DNA from: SG8-41 sp035649495
Lineage (GTDB): Bacteria > Pseudomonadota > Gammaproteobacteria > Burkholderiales > SG8-41
Reading direction: 5' to 3'
Length of the DNA: 64,000 bases
Assembly: GCA_035649495.1 (NCBI GenBank)
Contig: DASRJL010000099.1
Span: 25,638-89,637, forward strand
The translations under genes and the position numbers were made by a program. The notes beneath the pieces are model-generated. The model was not told where the DNA came from and ran no database searches. It worked only from the letters and a program-made list of their open reading frames with translations. How positions within the stretch are numbered: position 1 is the first letter of the stretch; each line of letters begins with the position of its first letter. Positions 1 through 8,864 of the stretch are shown here, piece after piece.

Positions 1-693
1 GCGGCGGGCGGCGCGAACGTCGCGATCGTGGATATGCAGGAGCAAGCGGGCGCAAAGCTCGCCGGGGAAATCGGCCCGCGGGGAATCTTCGCCGCTGCCG
101 ACGTCACGAGCGAGGAGCAGGTAGCGGGGGCCATCGAGGCTGCGCGGAGTGCGTTCGGCGTCCTGCGCGGCGCGGTGAATTGCGCCGGCATCGCGACCGG
201 CGAGCGCATCCTCGGCAGGAATGGCCCGCACCGGCTCGCGACGTTCCGCCGGGCTGTGGAGATCAATCTCGTCGGCACGTTCAACGTCCTGCGGCTCGCG
301 GCGCAGGCGATCGCGGAGTGCGCGCCCGATCCCGAAGGCGAGCGCGGCGTCATCATCAACACTGCCTCCGTCGCTGCGTACGAAGGCCAGACCGGCCAGG
401 CGGCATACGGCGCGTCGAAAGCGGGGGTCGCGGGCTTGACGCTGCCGGCCGCGCGCGAGCTCGCGCGGCTCGGCATCAGGGTGGTGGCGATCGCGCCGGG
501 AATATTCGAAACACCCATGATGGCGGGCATGAGCGAAGAGGTGCAGGCGTCGCTCGCGGCGCAGGTGCCTTTTCCCTCGCGGCTTGGCCGGCCCGAGGAA
601 TACGCGGCGCTGGTCGAGCACATCGTCGGGAACGCGATGCTGAACGGGGAAGTGATCCGGCTCGATGGAGCGTTGCGCATGGCCGCCAAATAG
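1..693 (+). CDS. SDR-family dehydrogenase, type II 3-hydroxyacyl-CoA dehydrogenase-like (5' truncated)
   Basis: The reading frame is open from base 1, and an internal ATG lies at 28, so the N-terminus with the glycine-rich NAD motif lies outside the window. What remains has the NNAG-like segment (NCAG near 180), the catalytic Ser in INTASVAAY (about base 367) and the YGASK Tyr/Lys pair (bases 406-420), which define a classical short-chain dehydrogenase/reductase. The segment GERGVIINTAS and the tail SRLGRPEEYAALVEHI with LDGALRM are typical of the HSD17B10/FadB2-type 3-hydroxyacyl-CoA dehydrogenases used in fatty-acid or isoleucine breakdown. The substrate is inferred from family resemblance only, because no beta-oxidation neighbours are visible. 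Confidence 0.85.
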   Translation, partial: AAGGANVAIVDMQEQAGAKLAGEIGPRGIFAAADVTSEEQVAGAIEAARSAFGVLRGAVNCAGIATGERILGRNGPHRLATFRRAVEINLVGTFNVLRLAAQAIAECAPDPEGERGVIINTASVAAYEGQTGQAAYGASKAGVAGLTLPAARELARLGIRVVAIAPGIFETPMMAGMSEEVQASLAAQVPFPSRLGRPEEYAALVEHIVGNAMLNGEVIRLDGALRMAAK

Positions 694-737
694 GCCCCGA
701 GCTGGAAGCTGGTAGCCGTCTCTCTCATGCACATTCC

Positions 738-753
738 GGTGCACGCGTGCACC
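738..753. promoter_or_regulatory. Perfect 16-bp palindrome upstream of aceE
   Basis: GGTGCACGCGTGCACC is fully self-complementary and lies about 70 bp before the aceE -10 candidate, in the only long non-coding stretch ahead of the pyruvate dehydrogenase operon. It does not resemble the PdhR operator (ATTGGT..ACCAAT). It could be an operator for another dimeric regulator, or chance in GC-rich DNA. Confidence 0.3.
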
Positions 754-824
754 ATGCAGGAACACACGCGCATTCTTCGTTTCTTTCCGCAACGCAGCAT
801 GGAATCCACGTAGTCGAGGGGACT

Positions 825-830
825 ATAATT
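825..830 (+). promoter_or_regulatory. Candidate -10 box for aceE-aceF
   Basis: A consensus TATAAT sits 121 bp before the aceE start. The sequence 17-18 bp upstream (TGGAAT) is a poor -35, so an activator or an extended contact would be needed. The leader between this box and the ATG contains a CCCTCCCCGGGGCG stretch that could pair locally. Confidence 0.4.
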
Positions 831-950
831 TCCCTCCCCGGGGCGCCGCCTGGCTGAGCCAATCGTCGCCTGAATTGGCTTCAAATTGGATCTCACTTAA
901 GGATCTTGTTCGCGGCGAAGTCGGAACAAAATCCTCACCGAAGGTGCACC

Positions 951-3626
951 ATGGACATGCGAGACATACAGCCCGACGTCGATCCGCAGGAAACACGGGA
1001 GTGGCTCGAGGCGCTCGATTCTGTGCTGGAGCGCGAAGGGCCGGCGCGCGCGAATTTTCTGCTGGAAAGGCTGGTCGAGAAGGCCCGCCAGTCCGGGGCC
1101 TACATTCCGTACAACGCCAACACCGCCTATCTCAACACGATCCCGTTCTCGCAGGAGCAGCGTTCCCCCGGCGACGCGGAGCTCGAGCACAAGCTCCGCT
1201 CGCTCGTGCGCTGGAACGCGATGGCGATGGTGGTGCGTGCGAACAAGGAGTCTTCCGAGCTGGGCGGGCACATCGCGAGCTTCGCTTCGGCAGCCACGCT
1301 GTATGACGTCGGGTTCAACCACTTCTTCCGCGCCGCCAACGAAAGCTTCGGCGGAGACCTCGTCTACTTCCAGGGCCATTCCGCTCCCGGCATCTACGCG
1401 CGCGCCTATCTCGAGGGACGCATCAGCGAGGAGCAGCTGAATAATTTCCGCCAGGAGGTGGGCGGCAAAGGGCTTTCCTCCTATCCGCACCCGTGGCTCA
1501 TGCCCGACTTCTGGCAGTTCCCGACGGTATCCATGGGGCTCGGACCGATCATGGCGATCTACCAGGCGCGCTTCATGCGCTACCTCAAGGACCGCGCGCA
1601 TCTCGCGCCCGAGGGACGCAAGGTCTGGGCGTTCATGGGCGACGGCGAGATGGACGAGCCCGAATCCCTGGGCGCGATCTCGCTCGCCGCCCGCGAGAAG
1701 CTCGACAACCTCATCTTCGTCGTCAACTGCAACCTGCAGCGGCTCGACGGCCCGGTGCGCGGCAACGGCAAGATCATCCAGGAGCTGGAGGCGGAATTCC
1801 GCGGCGCGGGCTGGAACGTGATCAAGGTGATCTGGGGCTCGTACTGGGATCCGCTCATCATGCGCGACACGAAGGGCCTGCTGCTGAAGCGCATGGAAGA
1901 GGCGGTCGACGGAGAGTACCAGGCGTTCAAGTCCCACGACGGGGCTTTCGTGCGCAAGCATTTCTTCGGCAAGTACCCGGAGCTGCTCGAGATGGTCGCG
2001 CACATGCCCGACGATGAGATCTGGCGGTTGAACCGCGGCGGACACGACCCGCACAAGATCTATGCCGCGTACGCGGCCGCGATGAAGCACCAGGGACAGC
2101 CGACGGTGATACTCGCCAAGACCATCAAGGGCTACGGCATGGGCGAGGCCGGCGAAGGCCAGAACATCACCCATCAGCAGAAGAAGATGGGCACCTCCAA
2201 CATCAAGGCCTTCCGCGACCGCTTCGGCGTGGATATCCCGGACGAAAAGCTGGAGGAAGTCCCGTTCATCAAGCCGCCCGACACGAGCCCCGAGATGAAA
2301 TACCTGAAGGAGCGCGTGCAGGCGATGGGCGGCAGCCTGCCTGCGCGCCGGCGCAAGGCGCAATCGCTGGAGGTGCCGCCGCTCTCCGCCTTCGACCAGG
2401 TGCTGAAGGGCACCGACGGGCGCGAGATCTCCACCACCATGGCGTTCGTGCGCATATTGAACGCGATCATCCGCGACAAGGCGATCGGCAAGCTCGTCGT
2501 GCCCATCGTGCCGGACGAGTCGCGCACCTTCGGCATGGAAGGCATGTTCCGCCAGCTCGGCATCTATTCACACGTCGGGCAGCTTTACACGCCGCAGGAC
2601 GCCGACCAGCTCATGTACTACAAGGAGGACAAGAACGGGCAGATCCTGCAGGAGGGCATTTGCGAGGCGGGCGGAATGTGCTCGTGGATCGCCGCGGCGA
2701 CCTCGTACGCCATCCACGGCCATCCGATGATCCCGTTCTTCATCTACTACTCGATGTTCGGCTTCCAGCGCGTGGGCGATCTCGCATGGGCGGCAGGTGA
2801 CATGCGCGCGCGGGGTTTCCTGCTGGGCGGCACTGCGGGGCGCACGACGCTGAACGGCGAGGGGCTGCAGCATGAGGACGGCCACAGCCACCTCTTCGCG
2901 TCCACCATTCCGAACTGCGTGTCGTACGATCCCACGTTCGCCTACGAGCTGGCGGTCATCATCCAGGACGGGCTGCGCCGCATGTACCGCGAGCAGGAGG
3001 ACGTGTTCTATTACATCACGGTGATGAACGAGAACTACGTCCATCCCGCCATGCCGGAAGGCGTGGAAAGCGGGATTCTGCGCGGGATGTATCTCTACTC
3101 GAAGGGCGCCGCGGCCAGGAACCGGCTCAAGGTGCAGCTGCTCGGCAGCGGCACGATACTGCGTGAAGTCATCGCGGCCGCGGAGCTGCTGGAAAAGGAC
3201 TTCGACGTTTCGGCCGACATCTGGAGCGTCACGAGCTTCAACGAGCTGCGGCGCGACGGCGTCGAGACGGCGCGCTGGAACACGCTGCACCCGGAGGCCG
3301 AGCCGCGGCGCTGCTACGTCGAGCAATGCCTGCGGGATCACGACGGGCCCGTCGTCGCGTCGACGGATTACATGAGGACCTATGCCGAGCAGATCCGGGC
3401 GTTCCTGCCCCAGCCCGCGCGCTACAACGTGCTGGGCACCGACGGTTTCGGCCGCTCGGACACGCGGCGGGCGCTGCGCCGCTTCTTCGAGGTGGACCGC
3501 CACTACGTTGCGGTCGCTGCGTTGAAGGCGCTGGCCGACCAGGAAGCGCTGCCGCAGAAGAAGGTCACCGAGGCGATCGTCAAATACGGCGTCGACCCGG
3601 AGAAGCCCAATCCTGTGCGCGTCTGA
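951..3626 (+). CDS. aceE: Pyruvate dehydrogenase E1 component (homodimeric type)
   Basis: AceE decarboxylates pyruvate with thiamine diphosphate and passes the acetyl group to the lipoyl arm of AceF, feeding acetyl-CoA into central metabolism. The product is 891 residues, close to the 887 of the E. coli enzyme. The thiamine diphosphate motif is visible as GDGEMDEPESLGA (about residue 230) running to NCNLQRLDGPV (about 260). The transketolase-like second half carries PDESRTFGMEG and GGTAGRTTLNGEGLQHEDGH. I chose ATG 951 (MDMRDIQPDVDP) with an AAGG four to eight bases upstream. The frame stays open back to 906, but that extension is not family-like. aceF follows after 111 bp that hold a heptad repeat element. 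Confidence 0.97.
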   Translation: MDMRDIQPDVDPQETREWLEALDSVLEREGPARANFLLERLVEKARQSGAYIPYNANTAYLNTIPFSQEQRSPGDAELEHKLRSLVRWNAMAMVVRANKESSELGGHIASFASAATLYDVGFNHFFRAANESFGGDLVYFQGHSAPGIYARAYLEGRISEEQLNNFRQEVGGKGLSSYPHPWLMPDFWQFPTVSMGLGPIMAIYQARFMRYLKDRAHLAPEGRKVWAFMGDGEMDEPESLGAISLAAREKLDNLIFVVNCNLQRLDGPVRGNGKIIQELEAEFRGAGWNVIKVIWGSYWDPLIMRDTKGLLLKRMEEAVDGEYQAFKSHDGAFVRKHFFGKYPELLEMVAHMPDDEIWRLNRGGHDPHKIYAAYAAAMKHQGQPTVILAKTIKGYGMGEAGEGQNITHQQKKMGTSNIKAFRDRFGVDIPDEKLEEVPFIKPPDTSPEMKYLKERVQAMGGSLPARRRKAQSLEVPPLSAFDQVLKGTDGREISTTMAFVRILNAIIRDKAIGKLVVPIVPDESRTFGMEGMFRQLGIYSHVGQLYTPQDADQLMYYKEDKNGQILQEGICEAGGMCSWIAAATSYAIHGHPMIPFFIYYSMFGFQRVGDLAWAAGDMRARGFLLGGTAGRTTLNGEGLQHEDGHSHLFASTIPNCVSYDPTFAYELAVIIQDGLRRMYREQEDVFYYITVMNENYVHPAMPEGVESGILRGMYLYSKGAAARNRLKVQLLGSGTILREVIAAAELLEKDFDVSADIWSVTSFNELRRDGVETARWNTLHPEAEPRRCYVEQCLRDHDGPVVASTDYMRTYAEQIRAFLPQPARYNVLGTDGFGRSDTRRALRRFFEVDRHYVAVAALKALADQEALPQKKVTEAIVKYGVDPEKPNPVRV

Positions 3627-3631
3627 ACAGC

Positions 3632-3727
3632 GTGACCAGTGACCGGTGACCAGTGACCGGTAACATCAGGCACGCAATGCCAAAATGAAGATTCTGCACG
3701 GGTTACGAGTCACGAGTCACGGGTCAC
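3632..3727. repeat. Heptad-repeat hairpin element 1 (GTGACCR type)
   Basis: The left arm (3632-3665) is tandem GTGACCA/GTGACCG units. The right arm (3701-3727) is GAGTCAC/GGGTCAC units in inverted orientation, with a 35-bp unrelated loop between them. The arms can pair imperfectly over about 27 bp. The element fills the aceE-aceF gap, so read-through mRNA would carry the hairpin and it might affect the E1:E2 ratio. Confidence 0.85.
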
Positions 3728-3737
3728 ATCTTCCGCG

Positions 3738-5114
3738 ATGAGCGAAGTCATAGAAGTCAAGATCCCCGACATCGGGGACTTCAAGAACATCCCGGTGATC
3801 GAGGTGCTGGTGAAGCCGGGCGATTCCGTGAGCAAGGAGGACCCGCTCGTCTCGCTGGAATCCGACAAGGCGACGATGGAAGTTCCGTCGCCCGCGGCCG
3901 GCGTGGTGAAGGAGTTGAAGCTCAAGGTCGGCGACAAGGTTTCCGAAGGCACGGCAGTATTGACGCTGGCTACTTCCGACGGCGCCGGCGCGGCTCAGCC
4001 GGCCGCGGACAGCAAGCCAGCCCCGGCTGCGCCCGCTCCGCCATCGGCAAGGAAGGATCCCGCCGTTCCGCCGTCCGACAAGGGAAGGGCCGATGTCCCG
4101 CAACCTTCGGCCGACAGGGAGGCGCCGCGCAATCCCGCCGCGCTGTCGACCGTCAGTCGCGAGTCGTCATCCGCCGCGGGCTCCGTCGACGAAGAAGGCT
4201 TCGCGCACGCGCACGCGAGCCCCTCGGTACGCCGTTTCGCGCGCGAGCTGGGCGTGGATCTCGGTCGCGTCAAGGGCAGCGGCCCCAGCGACCGCATCCT
4301 CAAGGAGGACGTGCAGAATCATGTAAAGCACGAGCTTGCGCGCCCGCGCGGCGCGGAAGGCGGCGGCGGCCTGGGCTTCAACCTGCCGCCCCTGCAGCCG
4401 GTGGATTTCGCGAAGTTCGGCCCGGTGGCGACGAAGCCCCTGTCGCGCATCAAGAAGCTTTCGGGCGCGTTCCTGCACCGCAACTGGCTCGCCATCCCCC
4501 ACATCACGCAGCACGACGATGCCGATATCACCGAGCTGGAGGCGTTCCGCAAATCGCAGGCCGAGGAAGCGAAGAAGAGCGGCATCAAGTTCACGATGCT
4601 CGGATTCCTTCTCAAGGCGTCGGTGGTGGCGCTCAAGCAGTTCCCGGACTTCAATTCGTCGCTCTCGCCCGACGGAGAGAGCCTGATCGTGAAGAGCTAC
4701 TACCACGTTGGCGTCGCGGTCGACACGCCGAACGGGCTCGTGGTGCCGGTCATTCGCGACGTCGACAAGAAGGGGCTCCTCGAGCTCGCGAAGGACCTGG
4801 GCGAAGTGAGCGAGCGCATGCGGGCGGGCAAGGTAGCGCCCGCCGACGTGCAGGGCGGCTGCTTCTCGATATCGAGCCTCGGCGGCATCGGCGGCACCCA
4901 CTTCACGCCGATCATCAACGCGCCCGAGGTGGCGATACTGGGCGTCGGCAAGTCGGTGATGAAGCCGGTCTGGAACGGCAACGAGTTCCAGCCACGGCTG
5001 ATGCTGCCGTTGTCGCTCTCCTACGACCACCGCGTCATCGACGGCGCACAGGGCGCGCGCTTCATCTCGTTCCTCGCCGGCGTGCTGTCGGATATACGAA
5101 GGCTCGTCCTGTGA
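3738..5114 (+). CDS. aceF: Dihydrolipoamide acetyltransferase, E2 of pyruvate dehydrogenase
   Basis: This is the E2 core of the complex, moving acetyl groups from AceE to CoA. The order is one lipoyl domain (residues 1-75, lipoylated Lys44 in SDKATMEVPSP), an Ala/Pro-rich linker (about 90-155), a peripheral-subunit-binding domain (about 160-195, ASPSVRRFARELGVDL) and the catalytic domain ending with the active-site DHRVIDG (His431, Asp435). At 458 residues it is shorter than E. coli AceF (630) because it has one lipoyl domain, not three. No lpd (E3) gene follows, so E3 must be encoded outside the window. Confidence 0.96.
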   Translation: MSEVIEVKIPDIGDFKNIPVIEVLVKPGDSVSKEDPLVSLESDKATMEVPSPAAGVVKELKLKVGDKVSEGTAVLTLATSDGAGAAQPAADSKPAPAAPAPPSARKDPAVPPSDKGRADVPQPSADREAPRNPAALSTVSRESSSAAGSVDEEGFAHAHASPSVRRFARELGVDLGRVKGSGPSDRILKEDVQNHVKHELARPRGAEGGGGLGFNLPPLQPVDFAKFGPVATKPLSRIKKLSGAFLHRNWLAIPHITQHDDADITELEAFRKSQAEEAKKSGIKFTMLGFLLKASVVALKQFPDFNSSLSPDGESLIVKSYYHVGVAVDTPNGLVVPVIRDVDKKGLLELAKDLGEVSERMRAGKVAPADVQGGCFSISSLGGIGGTHFTPIINAPEVAILGVGKSVMKPVWNGNEFQPRLMLPLSLSYDHRVIDGAQGARFISFLAGVLSDIRRLVL

Positions 5115-5119
5115 TCCAT

Positions 5120-5201
5120 CAGGCGTCAGGCGTCAGGCGTCAGGCGTCCCTGCAGCGATTCATCAGGTTTTCGCTTCACGCTTCACGCTTCGCGCTTCAC
5201 C
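5120..5201. repeat. Heptad-repeat element 2 (CAGGCGT left arm, CGCTTCA right arm)
   Basis: Four CAGGCGT units (5120-5149) are followed after 19 bp by about four CGCTTCA units (5169-5201). The reverse complement of the left unit (ACGCCTG) agrees with the right unit (ACGCTTC) at five of seven positions. The arms are therefore only half complementary, unlike element 1. It lies between aceF and nadD. Confidence 0.7.
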
Positions 5202-5215
5202 GGGGCCGTTGAGCC

Positions 5216-5878
5216 GTGGCCACGGCCCCAGTTGGCATCCTGGGCGGCACCTTCGACCCGATACACCTGGGTCACCTGCGCCTCGCGGAAGAGGTGGCGC
5301 AGACGCTGCGACTTTCCGAGGTGCGGTTCGTGCCCAGCGGCACACCGCCGCATCGCGCCGCGCCGCGCACGCCGACCGCGCACCGGCTGGCCATGGTGCG
5401 GCTGGCGGCGTCGGGGAACGCGCTGTTCAAGGTGGACGAGCGGGAGGTGCGGCGAGCGGGGCCGGCCTACACCTTCGACACGCTGACCGAGATGCGCGCC
5501 GAGGCGGGAGCGGATCTTCCGCTGGTGCTGCTGGTCGGCGCCGACGCGTTTCTCGATTTTGCCGCATGGCACCGCTGGCACGAGGTGTTCGGGCTTGCGC
5601 ACATCGCGGTCGCGCACCGCCCGGGCTTTCCCGTCGAGCGCTGGCGCGAGGCGATGCCGCAGCCGCTGGCGCGCGAATACGCCGCGCGGCTCATGCGGCA
5701 GCCGCTGGCGGTGCACCTGGCGCCCGCCGGGGGCATCGTGGTGATACCGTTCACGGCGCTCGATATTTCGGCTACCGCGATACGCGAGCTCGTGCGCACC
5801 GGCGGCAGCCCGCGTTATTTGCTCCCCGATCCGGTTCTCGATTATATTCGGACCGAAGCTTTGTACACCGGAGGATGA
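5216..5878 (+). CDS. nadD: Nicotinate-nucleotide adenylyltransferase
   Basis: NadD joins nicotinate mononucleotide to AMP from ATP, the penultimate step of NAD synthesis. The nucleotidyltransferase signature GGTFDPIHLGH spans residues 10-20, and the second motif ISATAIREL is near residue 185. The length (220) is normal. The start is a GTG (VAT APVGILGG context). No ATG precedes the signature, and a heptad element ends 14 bp upstream. The stop codon overlaps the start of rsfS, so the two are translationally linked. Confidence 0.95.
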   Translation: MATAPVGILGGTFDPIHLGHLRLAEEVAQTLRLSEVRFVPSGTPPHRAAPRTPTAHRLAMVRLAASGNALFKVDEREVRRAGPAYTFDTLTEMRAEAGADLPLVLLVGADAFLDFAAWHRWHEVFGLAHIAVAHRPGFPVERWREAMPQPLAREYAARLMRQPLAVHLAPAGGIVVIPFTALDISATAIRELVRTGGSPRYLLPDPVLDYIRTEALYTGG

Positions 5879-6240
5879 TGAGAGCTGGCAAGCTGCTGAA
5901 CGCCACCGTCGCGGCGCTCGAGGACATCAAGGCGCGCGATATCGTGGTGCTGGACGTGAGGCGCCTCACGGCGCTGTTCGACAGGGTCGTTATCGCCAGC
6001 GCGGATTCCGCCCGGCAGGGAAGAGCGCTTTCCGACAACCTCCAGGGAAAGCTGAAGGCGCTGGGGGCGAAGATCTACGGCGTGGAGGGCGAGCAGACGG
6101 GAGAGTGGATACTGGTGGACCTGGGCGAGATCGTCGTCCACATCATGCAGCCCGCCATCCGCAGGTACTACAACCTCGAAGAGTTGTGGTCGCCAGCGCC
6201 CAAGGCGCGCCGGCGCAAGGCGCGCGTCGCTACCCCCTGA
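5878..6240 (+). CDS. rsfS: Ribosomal silencing factor RsfS (Iojap/YbeB family)
   Basis: RsfS binds uL14 on the 50S subunit and blocks 30S joining in starvation. The core DIVVLDVRRLTALFDRVVIAS, then SARQGRALSDNL and EWILVDLGEIVVHIM, is characteristic of the family. The product has 120 residues with a short basic tail (KARRRKARVATP). Two ATGs are adjacent (5875 and 5878). A GGAGG at 5870-5874 inside the end of nadD is very close to both, so the exact start is uncertain by one codon. Confidence 0.93.
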   Translation: MRAGKLLNATVAALEDIKARDIVVLDVRRLTALFDRVVIASADSARQGRALSDNLQGKLKALGAKIYGVEGEQTGEWILVDLGEIVVHIMQPAIRRYYNLEELWSPAPKARRRKARVATP

Positions 6241-6258
6241 AAACGCTCCTGGCCACAG

Positions 6259-6729
6259 ATGAAGCTGCTCGTCGTGGCGGTGGGCACGCGCATGCCGGTG
6301 TGGGTGGACGCCGGGTTCGGCGAGTACGCGCGGCGCATGCCGCGCGACGCGCGCCTCGAGCTCGCGGAGGTCAAAGCGGAAAGCCGCGGCGCCGGCCGCG
6401 CAGTCGAGCGCCTGCTCGAAGCCGAGGAGAAGCGCATACTCGCGGCCATCCCCGCCGGAAGTCTCAGGATAACGCTGGACGAGCGCGGCACGCTGCTCGC
6501 GACGGCGGAACTCGCGAGCCGGATCGAGCGCTGGCGTCACACCGGGTCCGACCTCGCATTCATCATCGGAGGCCCGGACGGCCTCGCGGAACGCCTTAAG
6601 CGCGCCGCGGCCTTCAAGTGGTCTCTCACACCGCTTACACTCCCGCACGGGCTGGCGCGCGTGGTGCTCGCCGAGCAGCTTTATAGAGCCGTGTCGATAC
6701 TGCACAATCACCCGTACCATAGGGACTAG
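6259..6729 (+). CDS. rlmH: 23S rRNA pseudouridine-1915 N3-methyltransferase
   Basis: RlmH is a SPOUT methyltransferase acting on helix 69 of assembled 70S ribosomes. The 156-residue product has the family start MKLLVVAVGTRMPVWVDAG, the SAM-binding loop FIIGGPDG and the C-terminal knot LPHGLARVVLAEQLYRA with ILHNHPYHR. It follows rsfS by 18 bp in the conserved nadD-rsfS-rlmH-maf-rng order. Confidence 0.96.
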   Translation: MKLLVVAVGTRMPVWVDAGFGEYARRMPRDARLELAEVKAESRGAGRAVERLLEAEEKRILAAIPAGSLRITLDERGTLLATAELASRIERWRHTGSDLAFIIGGPDGLAERLKRAAAFKWSLTPLTLPHGLARVVLAEQLYRAVSILHNHPYHRD

Positions 6730-6738
6730 GGACCAGGG

Positions 6739-7395
6739 ATGCCCCCTTCACCGAACCCCATCACGCAGTCGCGGTTGACCGGCGGCGACAACCGCATCTA
6801 CCTCGCCTCCCGCAGCCCGCGCCGGCGCGAGCTGCTGAAGCAGATCGGCGTCAGCTTCGAATCGCTGCTGGTGCGCGAGGACCTGCGGCGCGGCGTGGAC
6901 GTGGACGAGACACCGCTGCCGGAGGAGTCCGCCGGCATCTACGTGCTGCGCATCGCGCGCGCCAAGGTCGCGATCGCGCTGCAGCAGATCGCGCAGCGGG
7001 CGCTGCCCCAGAAGCCGGTGCTCGCCGCGGACACGACGATCGTGTTCGACGACCGTATCATCGGCAAGCCCGAAGACGGCCAGGATGCGGTGCGGATGCT
7101 GCGCTCCCTCTCGGGCCGCGAGCACCAGGTGTTGACGGCGGTGGCGCTTGCGCTCAGGGAGCAGGTCGAGACGCAGATCTCCGTATCCAGCGTGTGGTTT
7201 CGCGAGCTCGACGACGCCGAGATCCGGCGCTACGTCGCGAGCGGCGAGCCGCTCGACAAGGCCGGCGCCTACGCGATCCAGGGGCGCGGGGCGGCGTTCG
7301 TCACCCGGATCGAGGGAAGCTATTCGGGCATCATGGGATTGCCGCTGGCGGAAACCGCGGACCTGCTGCAGCGGTTCAGCATTCCTGTCCTGTAG
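6739..7395 (+). CDS. maf: Maf/YhdE-type nucleoside triphosphate pyrophosphatase
   Basis: Maf proteins hydrolyse non-canonical or excess NTPs to NMP and pyrophosphate. The signature LASRSPRRRELL is at residues 22-33, the catalytic Asp is in LAADTTIVFDDRIIGKP, and SGREHQVLTAVAL is typical of the YhdE (dTTP/UTP) subgroup. The N-terminus is about 18 residues longer than usual (MPPSPNPITQSRLTGGDN). No better in-frame start was seen, although a non-ATG start nearer the signature is possible. It ends 8 bp before rng. Confidence 0.92.
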   Translation: MPPSPNPITQSRLTGGDNRIYLASRSPRRRELLKQIGVSFESLLVREDLRRGVDVDETPLPEESAGIYVLRIARAKVAIALQQIAQRALPQKPVLAADTTIVFDDRIIGKPEDGQDAVRMLRSLSGREHQVLTAVALALREQVETQISVSSVWFRELDDAEIRRYVASGEPLDKAGAYAIQGRGAAFVTRIEGSYSGIMGLPLAETADLLQRFSIPVL

Positions 7396-7403
7396 CAGCA
7401 GCC

Positions 7404-8864
7404 ATGGCGGTCACCGAAGAAATCCTCATCAACGTCACGCCGCAGGAAACGCGGGTCGCGGTGATCGAGCAGGGCGTGACGCAGGAAGTCCACGTCGAGC
7501 GCGCCTCCGCGCGCGGGATGGTCGGAAACATCTACATGGGGCGCGTGATCCGCGTGCTGCCCGGAATGCAGTCGGCCTTTATCGACATCGGCGGGGAGCG
7601 CGCTGCCTTCCTGCACGTGCACGACATCTGGGCGAACCGCAACGGGACCGACGCTTCGCGCCCGATCGAACGGCTGCTCGCCGAGGGGCAGAATCTGGTC
7701 GTGCAGGTCGTGAAGGACCCGATCGGGACCAAGGGCGCGCGGCTTTCGACGCAGATCAGCATCGCCGGGCGCTTCCTGGTGCACCTGCCGCAGGACTCCC
7801 ACATCGGCATCTCCCAACGCATCGAGGACGAGGAGGAGCGCGCGCACCTGCGCGAGAAGCTGCAGCTGCTGCTGCCGCCGGAAGAGAAGGGAGGATTCAT
7901 CATCCGCACGATGGCCGAGGCCGCTTCCGACCGGGAGCTCTCCATCGACGTCGAGTACCTGCGCAAGCTGTGGCGCGGCATCCAGGAGAAGGCCGCGGGC
8001 TCCGGCGCGCTCACGCTGCTCTACCAGGACCTCGATCTTGCCCAGCGCGTGCTGCGCGATTTCGTGCACGAGGAGACCGCGCGCATCATGGTCGATTCGC
8101 GCGAGACCCACGAGCGGATGCTGGCGTTCGCCGGGGAGTTCACGCCGAACGTGGCCGAGCGCGTCCAGCACTACCAGGGCGAGCGGCCGCTCTTCGACCT
8201 GTACGGCGTCGAGGACGAGATCGAGAGGTCGCTGGCGGGCCGGGTCGATCTCAAGTCCGGCGGCTACCTCATCATCGACCAGACCGAGGCGCTCACCACG
8301 ATAGACGTCAACACCGGCGGCTTCGTCGGGGGGCGCAGCTTCGACGAAACGATATTCAAGACCAATCTCGAGGCGGCGCAGGTGATCGCGCGCCAGCTGC
8401 GGGTGAGAAATCTCGGCGGCATCATCATCATCGATTTCATCGACATGCAGACCGAGGACCACAAGAACGCGGTCCTGAACGAGTTCCGCAAGGCGCTCGC
8501 GCGCGATCGCACGCGCATGACCGTGAACGGCTTTACGCAGCTGGGGCTGGTCGAAATGACGCGCAAGCGCACGCGCGAGTCCCTCGCTCACGTGCTGTGC
8601 GAGCCGTGCCCGACCTGCGCGGGCCGGGGCGAGCTGAAGACCGCGCAGACGATCTGCTACCAGATTCTGCGCGAGCTCCTGCGCGAGGCGCGGCAGTTCA
8701 GCGCGCGCGAATTCCGCATCTTCGCCGCGCAGCAGGTCATCGACATGTTCCTCGACGAGGAATCGCAGGCGCTTGCCATGCTCTCCGATTTCATCGGCAA
8801 GCCCGTCTCGCTCCAGGTCGAGACCGCCTACAACCAGGAGCAGTTCGACATTATCCTGATGTAG
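7404..8864 (+). CDS. rng: Ribonuclease G
   Basis: RNase G is an endonuclease of the RNase E family that matures the 5' end of 16S rRNA and decays selected mRNAs. The product from ATG 7404 has 486 residues (E. coli 489). It contains an S1 domain (about 39-128), the DNase-I-like catalytic region with IIDQTEALTTIDVNTGGF and IIIIDFIDMQTEDHK, and the zinc link CEPCPTCAGRG. The frame is open upstream to 7194, but that part overlaps maf and is not family-like. It is the last gene of the cluster. Confidence 0.96.
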   Translation: MAVTEEILINVTPQETRVAVIEQGVTQEVHVERASARGMVGNIYMGRVIRVLPGMQSAFIDIGGERAAFLHVHDIWANRNGTDASRPIERLLAEGQNLVVQVVKDPIGTKGARLSTQISIAGRFLVHLPQDSHIGISQRIEDEEERAHLREKLQLLLPPEEKGGFIIRTMAEAASDRELSIDVEYLRKLWRGIQEKAAGSGALTLLYQDLDLAQRVLRDFVHEETARIMVDSRETHERMLAFAGEFTPNVAERVQHYQGERPLFDLYGVEDEIERSLAGRVDLKSGGYLIIDQTEALTTIDVNTGGFVGGRSFDETIFKTNLEAAQVIARQLRVRNLGGIIIIDFIDMQTEDHKNAVLNEFRKALARDRTRMTVNGFTQLGLVEMTRKRTRESLAHVLCEPCPTCAGRGELKTAQTICYQILRELLREARQFSAREFRIFAAQQVIDMFLDEESQALAMLSDFIGKPVSLQVETAYNQEQFDIILM

